41,973 bases of DNA, from NCBI GenBank assembly GCA_947626885.1, contig CANQTX010000016.1, positions 1 through 41,973 of the forward strand. The letters run 5' to 3'. This document shows, piece by piece, positions 1 through 7,292 of the stretch; the first letter of the stretch is position 1, and each line of letters opens with the position of its first letter. A program made the translations under genes and the position numbers. The notes below the pieces were generated by a model. The model was given only the letters and a program-made list of their open reading frames with translations. It made no database searches and was not told the origin of the DNA. The stretch is from an uncultured Clostridia bacterium (GTDB taxonomy: Bacteria > Bacillota > Clostridia > TANB77 > CAG-508).

Positions 1-60
1 TTATTGATATACAGCCTAAAACCCTTGATTTCACTAAATTACATAAACCTCTCAAGTAGC

Positions 61-90
61 CCTCATAACCCGAAGGTTGTATTCAAAAGA
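61..90 (+). pseudogene. tRNA-Met-like fragment (anticodon loop to T-loop)
   Basis: Positions 63-79 match the conserved anticodon-loop and variable region of tRNA-Met/fMet (CTCATAACCCGAAGGT followed by TG), and a TTCAAA T-loop-like run follows at 82-87. The GC content here is clearly higher than in the surrounding AT-rich DNA. The 5' half, the anticodon-stem pairing and the acceptor stem cannot be found, so this is at best a degraded remnant, perhaps left by an element that used a tRNA gene as its attachment site. A chance match is unlikely but possible. Confidence 0.3.
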
Positions 91-588
91 GCAACTTAAA
101 TATTCTAATAAAAAGAGATGGCATACTTAATAGTGCAAATTATAAATGCGAAGAAATAGAAGAAGATAAATAATATCTAAGTAAAATAATATAAAATAAA
201 ATGTAATAATAAAAAAGCAAAGCACATTATAATAGAATCCAATTTGTTAACATTGTTATAAAAAAGAAAACTATGATATAAAAAAGACAGATAAGGAACG
301 AAAAAAACAATTTATAGAAGAAATTCACTAAAAAAATAGAAAGTGAATAAAAATCATAGTGAAAAAAGCAGTTACAAAAAATGATAATATTTGACAAAAT
401 TCGACAAAAAATATGTATAAAAAGATACTATATCAAAAGCACATCATATTAAATGATATATAATAATGCACCGCTACTTTAAATAACTGTTTTAACTACA
501 GAATCATTATGTGTGTAAATCCTTGTGTGATAGAAAATCTAAAAATTCATATGTTAATTCTTATAGCATATTTACAACAAAAGAAATA
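91..588. other. AT-rich noncoding flank left of the IS
   Basis: No convincing gene is visible. A 34-codon open frame without a start ends at 171 and could be the tail of a decayed gene. A promoter-like TTGACA at 391-396 is followed at an over-long 19 bp by TATAAA (416-421), with no gene behind it. The stretch close to 588 is probably the original upstream region of clpB, now displaced about 1.2 kb by the insertion sequence. Confidence 0.4.
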
Positions 589-614
589 TTTTACAAAATA
601 AAAATTAGCACTCT
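589..614 (+). repeat. Left copy of 26-bp target-site duplication
   Basis: This 26-bp sequence recurs identically at 1787-1812; a further flanking A (588/1786) also matches, so 26 or 27 bp. The copies lie directly outside the TGT...ACA ends of the insertion sequence, as expected for a target duplication. Its last bases contain TTAGCACTC, the left half of a CIRCE operator, here orphaned because no matching right half follows. Confidence 0.8.
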
Positions 615-662
615 TGTTGTATTACAATTGATGTGAAACAAAAATAAAAATAAAATAGAAAA

Positions 663-727
663 AGTGATTTAAATCATATATAATTGAGTTGTCAAACAAA
701 AATTATATAAAGGAGATTTAAATCACT
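663..727 (+). promoter_or_regulatory. Inverted repeat over transposase ribosome-binding site
   Basis: A perfect 13-bp inverted repeat (AGTGATTTAAATC at 663-675, GATTTAAATCACT at 715-727) brackets the transposase leader. The Shine-Dalgarno AAAGGAG (710-716) runs into the right arm and the ATG (729) follows it. A TATAAT box at 679-684 lies between the arms, so transcripts from that promoter would lack the left arm, while transcripts reading in from outside would contain both and could hide the initiation site. Such protection against read-through is established for IS10 and IS50; its operation here is inference. Confidence 0.55.
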
Positions 728-728
728 T

Positions 729-1730
729 ATGAATAATATTATAACACAAAATAATAAAAATAAAAGATATTTACCACATGAATTTCAAACAAAAATACAT
801 GCAGTACAGATGTATTTAAATAGTGGAGATATAAGTTATGTTTGCAGAAAGTATCATATATCTAGAATATCTTTATGGAGATGGATGAAAAAATATGATG
901 GAACGCCAGAAAGTTTGATAGATAAAAGTCATAAACCAAATACACGACATCCAAATTCACATACAAATCAAGAAATAAGATGGATAAGAAATTATGTAAG
1001 AAGAAATCCCAAAATAACGTTAAGTGAATTATGGATAAAATTAAAGCATGATAAGGGATATAAAAGGACAATAATAGGCCTATATAGAGTGATGAAAAGA
1101 CTTAATATTAAGTTTTATAAAGGAATGAAAATAAAAGATACATCAAAGAAAAAACATAATAAAAAATATGAAACGCCAAAAAATATTGGTGAAAAAGGAC
1201 AAATGGATGTAAAACATGTACCAAATGAGTGCAAAGTAGGAACAATAGCAGAAGATAAAAAGTATTATCAATATACATATATAGATGAAGCAACAAGAGA
1301 AAGATATTTATATTGGTATGAAGAACATACACCAACAAATACAATAGATTTTGTAAAAAGAGTAATAAATTATTTAGGATATACCCCAAAAGAAATACAA
1401 ACGGATAATGGAATAGAATTTACATATAACAGAGCAGATATAAAGAAAGAACATCCATTAGAGGTGTTTTTAAAGAAATTAGGAATAAGACATCACAAAA
1501 TGCAACCACGAACACCACAGCATAATGGAAAAGTAGAAAGAAGTCATAGAAATGATAACGAAAGATTCTATAGTTATTTAAAGTTTTATAGTTTAGAGGA
1601 TTTAAGGAAACAAGGAGCAATATATTTAAAAAGATCCAATAAGATACCAATGGCAGTATTAGGATATTTAAGTCCAAAAGAAAAAAGAAATGAATTAGAA
1701 GCTTTTGAAATGATTGGATATTTACAATAA
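729..1730 (+). CDS. DDE transposase (HTH plus integrase core)
   Basis: A 333-residue transposase catalysing cut and strand transfer of the surrounding insertion sequence. Residues about 15-60 form a helix-turn-helix of the kind that binds terminal repeats (the segment containing VCRKYHISRISLWRWMKKYD), followed by a second HTH-like region to about residue 130. The rve-type core follows with the DDE residues in MDVKHVP, QTDNGIEF and HNGKVERSHR. The protein is in one frame, unlike two-ORF IS3 elements, which favours IS481/IS1202-type. The start is preceded by AAAGGAG at 710-716, twelve bases from the ATG and partly inside an inverted repeat. No frameshift or internal stop is present, so it is potentially active. 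Confidence 0.9.
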   Translation: MNNIITQNNKNKRYLPHEFQTKIHAVQMYLNSGDISYVCRKYHISRISLWRWMKKYDGTPESLIDKSHKPNTRHPNSHTNQEIRWIRNYVRRNPKITLSELWIKLKHDKGYKRTIIGLYRVMKRLNIKFYKGMKIKDTSKKKHNKKYETPKNIGEKGQMDVKHVPNECKVGTIAEDKKYYQYTYIDEATRERYLYWYEEHTPTNTIDFVKRVINYLGYTPKEIQTDNGIEFTYNRADIKKEHPLEVFLKKLGIRHHKMQPRTPQHNGKVERSHRNDNERFYSYLKFYSLEDLRKQGAIYLKRSNKIPMAVLGYLSPKEKRNELEAFEMIGYLQ

Positions 1731-1772
1731 AACTTAAAGATATGATTTAAATTATTTTTATGTTTCACATCA

Positions 1773-1802
1773 TTGACACTTATACATTTTACAAAATAAA
1801 AA
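1773..1802 (+). promoter_or_regulatory. Outward -35 at IS end, possible hybrid promoter
   Basis: The right terminus of the insertion sequence contains a perfect TTGACA (1773-1778) reading out toward clpB. Eighteen bases on, in the target duplication, is TAAAAA (1797-1802), a 4/6 match to a -10 box. Together they could form an IS-generated hybrid promoter upstream of the CIRCE element. The -10 is weak, so activity is uncertain. Confidence 0.35.
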
Positions 1803-1812
1803 TTAGCACTCT
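1787..1812 (+). repeat. Right copy of 26-bp target-site duplication
   Basis: Identical to 589-614. Unlike the left copy, this one continues into the original sequence and so keeps the full CIRCE operator and clpB promoter. Confidence 0.8.
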
Positions 1813-1829
1813 AATATTGACACTGCTAA
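1803..1829 (+). promoter_or_regulatory. CIRCE operator (HrcA site)
   Basis: TTAGCACTC (1803-1811), a 9-bp spacer, then CACTGCTAA (1821-1829). The established CIRCE consensus is TTAGCACTC-N9-GAGTGCTAA, so the left arm is perfect and the right arm matches 7 of 9. It overlaps the -35 box of the clpB promoter, the expected place for repression by HrcA, and the downstream gene is a heat-shock chaperone. hrcA itself is not in the window. Confidence 0.8.
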
Positions 1830-1845
1830 AATAAAGTTGTATAAT
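1817..1845 (+). promoter_or_regulatory. Consensus sigma-A promoter for clpB
   Basis: TTGACA (1817-1822), a 17-bp spacer and TATAAT (1840-1845) match the consensus at every position. Transcription would begin near 1852, leaving a leader of about 140 nt before clpB. The -35 and spacer overlap the right half of CIRCE. Confidence 0.85.
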
Positions 1846-1867
1846 TGATATGTAGCAAGAAAAAATG

Positions 1868-1899
1868 AAAGGCACATTCTAGGGTAGATTGTGCTTTTT
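1868..1899 (+). terminator. Terminator-like hairpin in clpB leader
   Basis: A stem of ten positions with one T-T mismatch (1872-1881 with 1885-1894, loop GGG) is extended by A-T pairs and followed by TTTTT (1895-1899). It lies about 20 nt after the predicted clpB start site and about 90 nt before the gene. It could therefore act as an attenuator, or end a small RNA of roughly 48 nt. Confidence 0.5.
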
Positions 1900-1931
1900 A
1901 TATATCAAATATAACGTATATAAAATTAAGG

Positions 1932-1981
1932 AAAGGAGGAATAACTCAATTATTTATATATTATTTTGATAATTGAGTTAT
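1932..1981 (+). promoter_or_regulatory. clpB Shine-Dalgarno followed by a perfect hairpin
   Basis: A near-ideal Shine-Dalgarno AAAGGAGG (1932-1939) is followed one base later by a perfect 13-bp stem (ATAACTCAATTAT, 1941-1953, with 1969-1981; 15-nt loop). The clpB ATG is at 1992. No ATG, GTG or TTG stands at normal distance from this Shine-Dalgarno. Counting the folded stem as absent, the spacing to the ATG becomes about 11 nt. The only other candidate, AAGG at 1986-1989, is two bases from the ATG, too close to work well. Confidence 0.6.
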
Positions 1982-1991
1982 ATATAAGGTT

Positions 1992-4586
1992 ATGAATATT
2001 CAAAAATTCACGCAAAAATCATTAGAAGCAATTCAAAATGCGCAAAATTTAGCTATTCAAAATCATAATACTCAAGTAGAGCAAGAACATATTTTATTAG
2101 CTTTATTAGAACAAGAAGATAGTCTTATTAAAGAATTGCTCAGAAAAATGGGAGTTTCAGAAAATTTAGAGAATGATGTCGAAGAAAAAGTTAGAAATAT
2201 GCCTAAAATTACAGGTGGTGCAAGACCATCTAATAGTATTTATGTTGCTCAAGACGTTGATGTTATGCTTACAAATGCTGAAAAGATTGCTCAAAATATG
2301 AAAGATGAATATGTATCAGTAGAACATATTATGCTTAGTTTATTAGATAATGCTAATCGTGAATTGAAAGAGTTATTTAAAAAATTTAATATTACAAAAA
2401 ATAATTTTTTAAAGGCTTTATCCAGTGTAAGAGGTAACACAAGAGTCACATCTGATAATCCTGAAAGCACTTATGATGTTTTAAAAAAGTATGGTCAAGA
2501 TTTGGTACAATTAGCACGTGAGCAAAAACTAGATCCAGTGATTGGAAGAGATTCAGAAATTAGAAACGTTATTCGTATTCTTTCAAGGAAAACAAAAAAT
2601 AATCCGTGTTTAATTGGTGAGCCTGGTGTTGGAAAAACAGCTATTGCAGAAGGACTAGCTCTTAGGATTGTAAGAGGAGATGTGCCAGAAGGATTACAGG
2701 AATGCACCATATTTTCATTAGATATGGGTTCTTTAGTTGCTGGTGCGAAATATAGAGGAGAGTTTGAAGAAAGATTAAAAGCGGTTTTGCAAGAAATAAA
2801 AAAGAGTGAAGGAAAAATTATTCTTTTTATTGATGAGATTCATACAATTGTTGGAGCTGGAAAAACGGATGGTGCCATGGATGCAGGAAACCTTTTGAAA
2901 CCAATGCTTGCGCGTGGTGAATTACATTGTATTGGTGCTACAACATTAAATGAATATAGACAATATATTGAAAAAGATCAAGCGCTAGAAAGACGTTTTC
3001 AACCAGTAATGGTTGATGAGCCAACAGTTGAAGATACAATATCTATTTTAAGAGGATTAAAAGAAAGATATGAGGTTTATCATGGTGTTAAAATTTCAGA
3101 CAACAGTTTAATTGCAGCTGCTACTTTATCTCATAGATACATTTCAGATAGATTTTTGCCAGATAAAGCAATTGACCTAGTAGATGAGGCTTGTAGTTTA
3201 ATTAAAACTGAAATGAAATCTATGCCAACAGAGCTTGATGAAGTCTCTAGGAAGATTATGCAATTAGAAATTGAAGAAACTGCTTTAAGTAAGGAAAACG
3301 ATGAAATATCTAAAAAGCGTTTACTAGATATTCAAAAAGAGAAATCAGAGTTAAAAGCAAACTTTGAAAGTATGAAGGCAAAATGGGAAAATGAAAAACA
3401 AGCTATTGGAAAAGTTCAAAAATTACGTGAAGAAATTGAAAAAGTTAATAGTCAAATGGAACAAGCAGAAAGAAATTATGAATTAAATAAAGCAGCAGAA
3501 TTAAAATATGGAAAATTGCCAGAATTACAAAAAGAGCTTTTAAAAGAGGAAGAAGCCTCTGAAAGAAATAAAGAAAATGGTCTTTTAAGAAACAAAGTAA
3601 CAGAGGATGAAATTGCAAAAATTATTTCTAGATGGACAGGAATACCTGTAGCCAAATTAATGGAAGGGGAAAGAGAAAAAATATTACATTTAAAAGATAT
3701 TCTTCATCAAAGAGTAATAGGACAAGATGAAGCTGTTACCGATGTTTCTGAAGCAATTATGCGTTCAAGAGCTGGTATAAGTGATCCAAGAAAACCTATA
3801 GGTTCGTTCCTGTTTTTAGGACCTACTGGTGTTGGTAAAACAGAACTTGCTAAAAGCCTAGCGGAAAGTTTATTTGATGATGAACATAATATGATACGAA
3901 TTGATATGTCTGAATACATGGAAAAATATTCCGTATCTAGATTAATAGGAGCTCCCCCAGGATATGTTGGTTATGAAGAAGGGGGGCAATTAACGGAAGC
4001 AGTAAGAAGAAAGCCTTATTCGGTTGTATTGTTTGATGAAATAGAAAAGGCACATCCAGATGTATTTAATATTTTATTACAAGTACTAGATGATGGACGT
4101 ATTACAGATTCACAGGGTAGAACAGTTGATTTTAAAAACACTATTATTATTTTAACTTCTAATTTGGGTTCAGATTATATTTTAGAGGGTATAACAGAAA
4201 GTGGAGAGATATCTGAAGAAGCGAAACAAAAAGTTAATAATTTATTAAAATCAAGTTTTAGGCCAGAATTTTTAAATCGTTTAGATGAAATAATATTTTA
4301 TAAACCACTAAGAAAAAATGAAATTTCTCAAATTTTATCTTTATTAATAAAAGATTTAGTAAAAAGGCTAGATGATAAACATATTGTTTTAGAATTAACC
4401 AATAGTGCAAAAGATTATTTAATAGATAATGGTTATGATGAGGTGTATGGAGCAAGACCATTAAAGAGGTTTGTTACTAAAAAGCTGGAAACACTTATTG
4501 CAGAAAAAATTCTAAATCAAGAAATTTTGCCTATGACAAAGGTTGTTGTAGATTGTAAAGATAATACACTTTATATAAAAAAGTAG
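1992..4586 (+). CDS. clpB: ATP-dependent disaggregase ClpB
   Basis: An 864-residue Hsp100 chaperone, the normal ClpB length, which extracts and refolds aggregated proteins together with DnaK in the cytoplasm. The Clp N-domain covers about residues 1-145. NBD1 has Walker A GEPGVGKT near residue 210 and Walker [11 protein letters not shown] long charged coiled-coil middle domain (about 405-525) distinguishes ClpB from ClpA and ClpC. NBD2 has [10 protein letters not shown] near residue 612 and [10 protein letters not shown]. Expression is probably under HrcA through the CIRCE element, and the leader contains two hairpins. The gene stands alone and ends in a strong terminator. Confidence 0.97.
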   Translation: MNIQKFTQKSLEAIQNAQNLAIQNHNTQVEQEHILLALLEQEDSLIKELLRKMGVSENLENDVEEKVRNMPKITGGARPSNSIYVAQDVDVMLTNAEKIAQNMKDEYVSVEHIMLSLLDNANRELKELFKKFNITKNNFLKALSSVRGNTRVTSDNPESTYDVLKKYGQDLVQLAREQKLDPVIGRDSEIRNVIRILSRKTKNNPCLIGEPGVGKTAIAEGLALRIVRGDVPEGLQECTIFSLDMGSLVAGAKYRGEFEERLKAVLQEIKKSEGKIILFIDEIHTIVGAGKTDGAMDAGNLLKPMLARGELHCIGATTLNEYRQYIEKDQALERRFQPVMVDEPTVEDTISILRGLKERYEVYHGVKISDNSLIAAATLSHRYISDRFLPDKAIDLVDEACSLIKTEMKSMPTELDEVSRKIMQLEIEETALSKENDEISKKRLLDIQKEKSELKANFESMKAKWENEKQAIGKVQKLREEIEKVNSQMEQAERNYELNKAAELKYGKLPELQKELLKEEEASERNKENGLLRNKVTEDEIAKIISRWTGIPVAKLMEGEREKILHLKDILHQRVIGQDEAVTDVSEAIMRSRAGISDPRKPIGSFLFLGPTGVGKTELAKSLAESLFDDEHNMIRIDMSEYMEKYSVSRLIGAPPGYVGYEEGGQLTEAVRRKPYSVVLFDEIEKAHPDVFNILLQVLDDGRITDSQGRTVDFKNTIIILTSNLGSDYILEGITESGEISEEAKQKVNNLLKSSFRPEFLNRLDEIIFYKPLRKNEISQILSLLIKDLVKRLDDKHIVLELTNSAKDYLIDNGYDEVYGARPLKRFVTKKLETLIAEKILNQEILPMTKVVVDCKDNTLYIKK

Positions 4587-4590
4587 ATAT

Positions 4591-4630
4591 AAAAAGTCCT
4601 AATACAAAGTAGTATGCATTAGGACTTTTT
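4591..4630 (+). terminator. Intrinsic terminator after clpB
   Basis: AAAAAGTCCTAAT pairs perfectly with ATTAGGACTTTTT, ending in a T run four bases after the clpB stop. Confidence 0.9.
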
Positions 4631-4699
4631 GTTATGAATAAAGATTGCTATTTATAAAAAAATATGATATAACTCAAAAAAAATAAAGGAGTAAAAAGA

Positions 4700-5056
4700 A
4701 TGCAATATATATTAATAGAATATCCCAAATGTTCAACATGTCAAAAGGCAGTAAAATTCTTAAAAGAAAATAATATAACATTTACAGATAGACATATTGT
4801 AGAAAATACGCCAACAGTAGAGGAATTAGCTAAATGGATCCCGTTAAGTGAAAAAGAAATACAAAAATGGTTTAATACGAGTGGATTAAAGTATAAAGCA
4901 ATGAATTTAAAAGAGAAACTACCTACCATGAAGGATAGAGAAAAATTGGAGCTATTAGCAAGTGATGGTATGTTAATAAGAAGACCAATTTTAATAACAG
5001 ATACAAAAGTGTTGGTAGGTTTTAAACAAAATGAATGGGAAGGATGCATAAAATAA
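4700..5056 (+). CDS. ArsC/Spx-family thioredoxin-fold protein
   Basis: A 118-residue protein of the ArsC/Spx/YffB family. The N-terminus has the beta-alpha unit ending in CSTC (a CXXC at about residues 12-15), and RRPIL near residue 96 is the conserved Arg/cis-Pro segment. Members are either glutaredoxin- or thioredoxin-dependent reductases or, as in Spx and MgsR, RNA-polymerase-binding redox regulators. The sequence cannot decide which. Start: AAAGGAG eight bases before the ATG. The MGMT-like gene begins 12 bases after its stop, so the two are probably cotranscribed, which would suit a role in stress or damage response. Confidence 0.85.
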   Translation: MQYILIEYPKCSTCQKAVKFLKENNITFTDRHIVENTPTVEELAKWIPLSEKEIQKWFNTSGLKYKAMNLKEKLPTMKDREKLELLASDGMLIRRPILITDTKVLVGFKQNEWEGCIK

Positions 5057-5068
5057 TAGGTGATAAAA

Positions 5069-5398
5069 ATGACAGAATTTGAAAGAAAAGTATATAAAGA
5101 AGTAAAAGAAATTCCCTATGGAGAAGTGATGACATATAAAGAGATTGCTGTTCGAATAGGAAATCCGAATGCTTGTAGAGCAGTTGGAAATGCATTACAT
5201 AAAAATCCTTTTCCAACAGAAGTTCCTTGTTACCGTGTTGTAAATGCAAAAGGATATTTAACCAAGAGTTTTGCTTTTGGAGGTATGGAAATCCAAAAGC
5301 AAAAATTAGAAGAAGAGGGAATAAAAGTCTTATATGATGAGAAACAAAAGGCTTATCGAATTTTATTAGCACAAAAAGAACCAACATTATTTTTTTAA
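5069..5398 (+). CDS. MGMT-family DNA-binding/alkyltransferase-like protein
   Basis: A 109-residue protein consisting only of the C-terminal domain of O6-methylguanine-DNA methyltransferase. The helix-turn-helix recognition segment contains GNPNACRAVGNALHKNP, with the arginine-finger position in ACRAVG. The acceptor-site motif reads VPCYRVV instead of the family's PCHRV: the cysteine is present but the neighbouring histidine is tyrosine. Alkyltransferase-like (ATL) proteins instead replace the cysteine. It may be a slow methyltransferase or a lesion-binding protein. I take the ATG at 5069, preceded by AGGTGA, over a GTG at 5060 that lies inside that site. Confidence 0.85.
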   Translation: MTEFERKVYKEVKEIPYGEVMTYKEIAVRIGNPNACRAVGNALHKNPFPTEVPCYRVVNAKGYLTKSFAFGGMEIQKQKLEEEGIKVLYDEKQKAYRILLAQKEPTLFF

Positions 5399-5511
5399 TA
5401 AACATAATTATTTAGAGTTTGTTGTATAGTTAAAAGATACTTAATACGATACAAATTTAAATGATAAAAAGCAAGTATTAGAAAAAGGGATTAAATTAAC
5501 AGGAGAGATAA

Positions 5512-6432
5512 ATGGAGCAAAAAGAAATAGAAAAGATGTTGCCAACATTCTTTCTAGAAATGTTAAAAGAACAATATGATGAAACAAACATACAAAAAAT
5601 TTTACAAGGATATACCCAAAATAGAGTGACAACATTTCGTGTCAATACATTGAAAGCAAGTAGTCAAAAGATAGAAAGGGAATTACAAAAGGCAAATTTG
5701 ATATTTGAAAAAGTTTCTTGGAGTGAAGAAGCATTTATTGTAAGAAATATCAGAAAAAGAGATCTTACAGATTTGTCTATATATCATAAGGGAGAAATAT
5801 ATTTGCAAAGTCTTTCTTCTATGTTGCCACCGATTATCTTAGAACCTCAATTCGGTAATGATATTTTAGATATGACAGCTGCACCAGGTGGAAAAACAAC
5901 ACAAATGGCTGCTTTATCTTGTAATAAAGCACATATAACAGCTTGTGAAATGAATGCTATTCGAGCAGAACGCTTAAAATATAATATTCATCAACAAGGC
6001 GCATCTTGTGTTTATGTTATGAAAAAAGATGCTTGTAAAATAGATAGTTTTTTCCGATTTGATCAAATTTTATTAGATGCACCATGCAGTGGAAGTGGTA
6101 CCTTAAATTTACAAAAACCTAATTTTACGAAATATTTAACACCACAATTAATCCATCAAGTAATAATAAAGCAAAAAGCTTTACTAAAAAAAGCACTTTG
6201 TATTTTGAAATCCGGAAATGAGATGGTGTATTCTACTTGTTCTGTTCTGGCAAAGGAAAATGAAGATATAATTTGTGAAGTGTTAAAACAAGTAGATGCT
6301 GAAATTGTTCCAATTACTATTAAAGGGAAAGAAGATTTACCATTACTTCCTACAAAGATAGAAGGAACCATTGGCATATGTCCTACAGAGTTATATGAAG
6401 GATTTTTTATTGCTAAACTGAGAAAACGATAA
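5512..6432 (+). CDS. RsmB/NOP2/Sun-family RNA m5C methyltransferase
   Basis: A 306-residue SAM-dependent RNA cytosine-5 methyltransferase, probably acting on rRNA. The N-terminal part (about residues 1-95) carries FRVNTLK, typical of the family's RNA-binding subdomain. The Rossmann core shows DMTAAPGGKTTQ (SAM binding), DAPCSGSGTL (motif with the leaving-group or nucleophile Cys) and YSTCS (second catalytic Cys). It is shorter than RsmF or RsmB of E. coli: there is no NusB-like N-domain and no C-terminal PUA-like domain. Start: AGGAGAG before the ATG. It ends at a strong terminator. Confidence 0.9.
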   Translation: MEQKEIEKMLPTFFLEMLKEQYDETNIQKILQGYTQNRVTTFRVNTLKASSQKIERELQKANLIFEKVSWSEEAFIVRNIRKRDLTDLSIYHKGEIYLQSLSSMLPPIILEPQFGNDILDMTAAPGGKTTQMAALSCNKAHITACEMNAIRAERLKYNIHQQGASCVYVMKKDACKIDSFFRFDQILLDAPCSGSGTLNLQKPNFTKYLTPQLIHQVIIKQKALLKKALCILKSGNEMVYSTCSVLAKENEDIICEVLKQVDAEIVPITIKGKEDLPLLPTKIEGTIGICPTELYEGFFIAKLRKR

Positions 6433-6448
6433 TATATTTTTGATGTAT

Positions 6449-6489
6449 AGAGACATTATTAAGAAAACCTTAATAATGTCTCTATTTTA
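6449..6489 (+). terminator. Intrinsic terminator
   Basis: A perfect 15-bp stem (6449-6463 with 6469-6483, 5-nt loop) is followed by a T-rich tail, separating the methyltransferase from the two-component operon. Confidence 0.9.
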
Positions 6490-6503
6490 TTTTAAGAAAT
6501 TTT

Positions 6504-6512
6504 TGCTATAAT
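6504..6512 (+). promoter_or_regulatory. Extended -10 promoter for the two-component operon
   Basis: TGC TATAAT (6504-6512) is a full extended -10. There is no good -35 at 17 bp; the region is the T tail of the preceding terminator. Transcription would start near 6519, about 40 nt before the response regulator. Confidence 0.6.
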
Positions 6513-6559
6513 ATAGGTAAATATAATTGTATTAAAAAGTCTTAAAAAGGGGATAAACT

Positions 6560-7258
6560 ATGTTTAATATTTTAGTATGCGATGATGATAAAGAGATCGT
6601 TAAAGCAATAGAAATTTATCTAACAAAAGAAGGATATAATGTTCTTAAGGCTTATAATGGAATAACGTGCTTAAAAATGTTAGAGGAAAATGCCATACAT
6701 TTAGTTATTTTAGATATTATGATGCCATATAAAGATGGAATCAAAACACTGGAAGAAATAAGAAAAAATCATAGTATTCCGGTTATTATGCTTTCTGCTA
6801 AATCAGAAGATGAAGACAAAATAGTTGGTTTAAACTTAGGAGCAGATGATTATATAACAAAACCATTTAATCCATTAGAGTTAATAGCAAGAGTGAATTC
6901 TGGTATTAGAAGATTTACAAAATTAGGTGCAATAGAAAAAGTTGAAAATAAAAATATATATCAAACAGGTGAATTAATAATTTATGATGCATTTAAAAAG
7001 GTTATGGTAGAAGGGAAAGAAATAAAATTAACACCAACAGAATATAATATTTTAAAATTTTTAACTCAAAATAAAGGAATTGTATATTCTATTGAACAAA
7101 TTTATGAGAATGTATGGGAAGATGAGGCTTTTGGCGCTGAAAATATTATTGCAGTACATATTAGACATATTAGAGAGAAAATAGAGATTAACCCCAAAGA
7201 ACCAAGATATTTAAAGGTAATATGGGGAATTGGATATAAGGTAGAAAATATAAAATAA
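6560..7258 (+). CDS. OmpR/PhoB-family response regulator
   Basis: A 232-residue regulator. The receiver domain (1-120) has acidic pocket DDD at 8-10, phospho-acceptor Asp52 in LDIMMP, and Lys101 in TKPF. A winged-helix output domain (about 135-232) includes LTPTEYNILKFL and HIRHIREKIE and ends in the typical wing GIGYKVE. The partner kinase starts 34 bases after the stop. Start: AAAGGGGA before the ATG. The overall type resembles the VanR group of Gram-positive OmpR regulators; target genes are unknown, though the sortase and coiled-coil genes downstream are candidates. Confidence 0.95.
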   Translation: MFNILVCDDDKEIVKAIEIYLTKEGYNVLKAYNGITCLKMLEENAIHLVILDIMMPYKDGIKTLEEIRKNHSIPVIMLSAKSEDEDKIVGLNLGADDYITKPFNPLELIARVNSGIRRFTKLGAIEKVENKNIYQTGELIIYDAFKKVMVEGKEIKLTPTEYNILKFLTQNKGIVYSIEQIYENVWEDEAFGAENIIAVHIRHIREKIEINPKEPRYLKVIWGIGYKVENIK

Positions 7259-7292
7259 TAGAAATATATTTACCAAGGGAGACGTGATAAAA

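Larger units (their letters stand above)
615..1786 (+). mobile_element. Complete insertion sequence, IS481/IS1202-like
   Basis: The element is about 1172 bp, begins TGT and ends ACA, and carries one transposase gene. The terminal 26 bp (615-640 and the reverse complement of 1761-1786) are imperfect inverted repeats matching at 18 of 26 positions, including the perfect inner block TGATGTGAAACA. It is flanked by a 26-bp direct repeat. One-ORF organisation and TGT/ACA ends fit the IS3/IS481 superfamily, but target duplications this long are known mainly from IS1202-type elements (24-29 bp). The transposase is intact and the duplicates are identical, so the insertion looks recent. It sits just upstream of clpB in the same orientation. 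Confidence 0.82.

Noticed and set aside
70..171. 34-codon open frame ending in TAA, reading like a protein tail
   Set aside because: No start codon or ribosome-binding site, and it overlaps the tRNA-like scrap. It is kept only as a possible decayed gene end.
391..421. TTGACA and TATAAA resembling a promoter
   Set aside because: Spacing of 19 bp and no gene behind it; such matches are common in AT-rich DNA.
603..629. Second CIRCE operator left of the IS
   Set aside because: Only the left half TTAGCACTC is present; the partner half is replaced by the IS terminus.
729..1730. Two-frame IS3-type transposase
   Set aside because: The protein is continuous in one frame with no shift needed.
1868..1899. 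T-box riboswitch before clpB
   Set aside because: AGGGTAGA only faintly recalls the T-box core; the specifier region and antiterminator are absent, and clpB is not a T-box gene.
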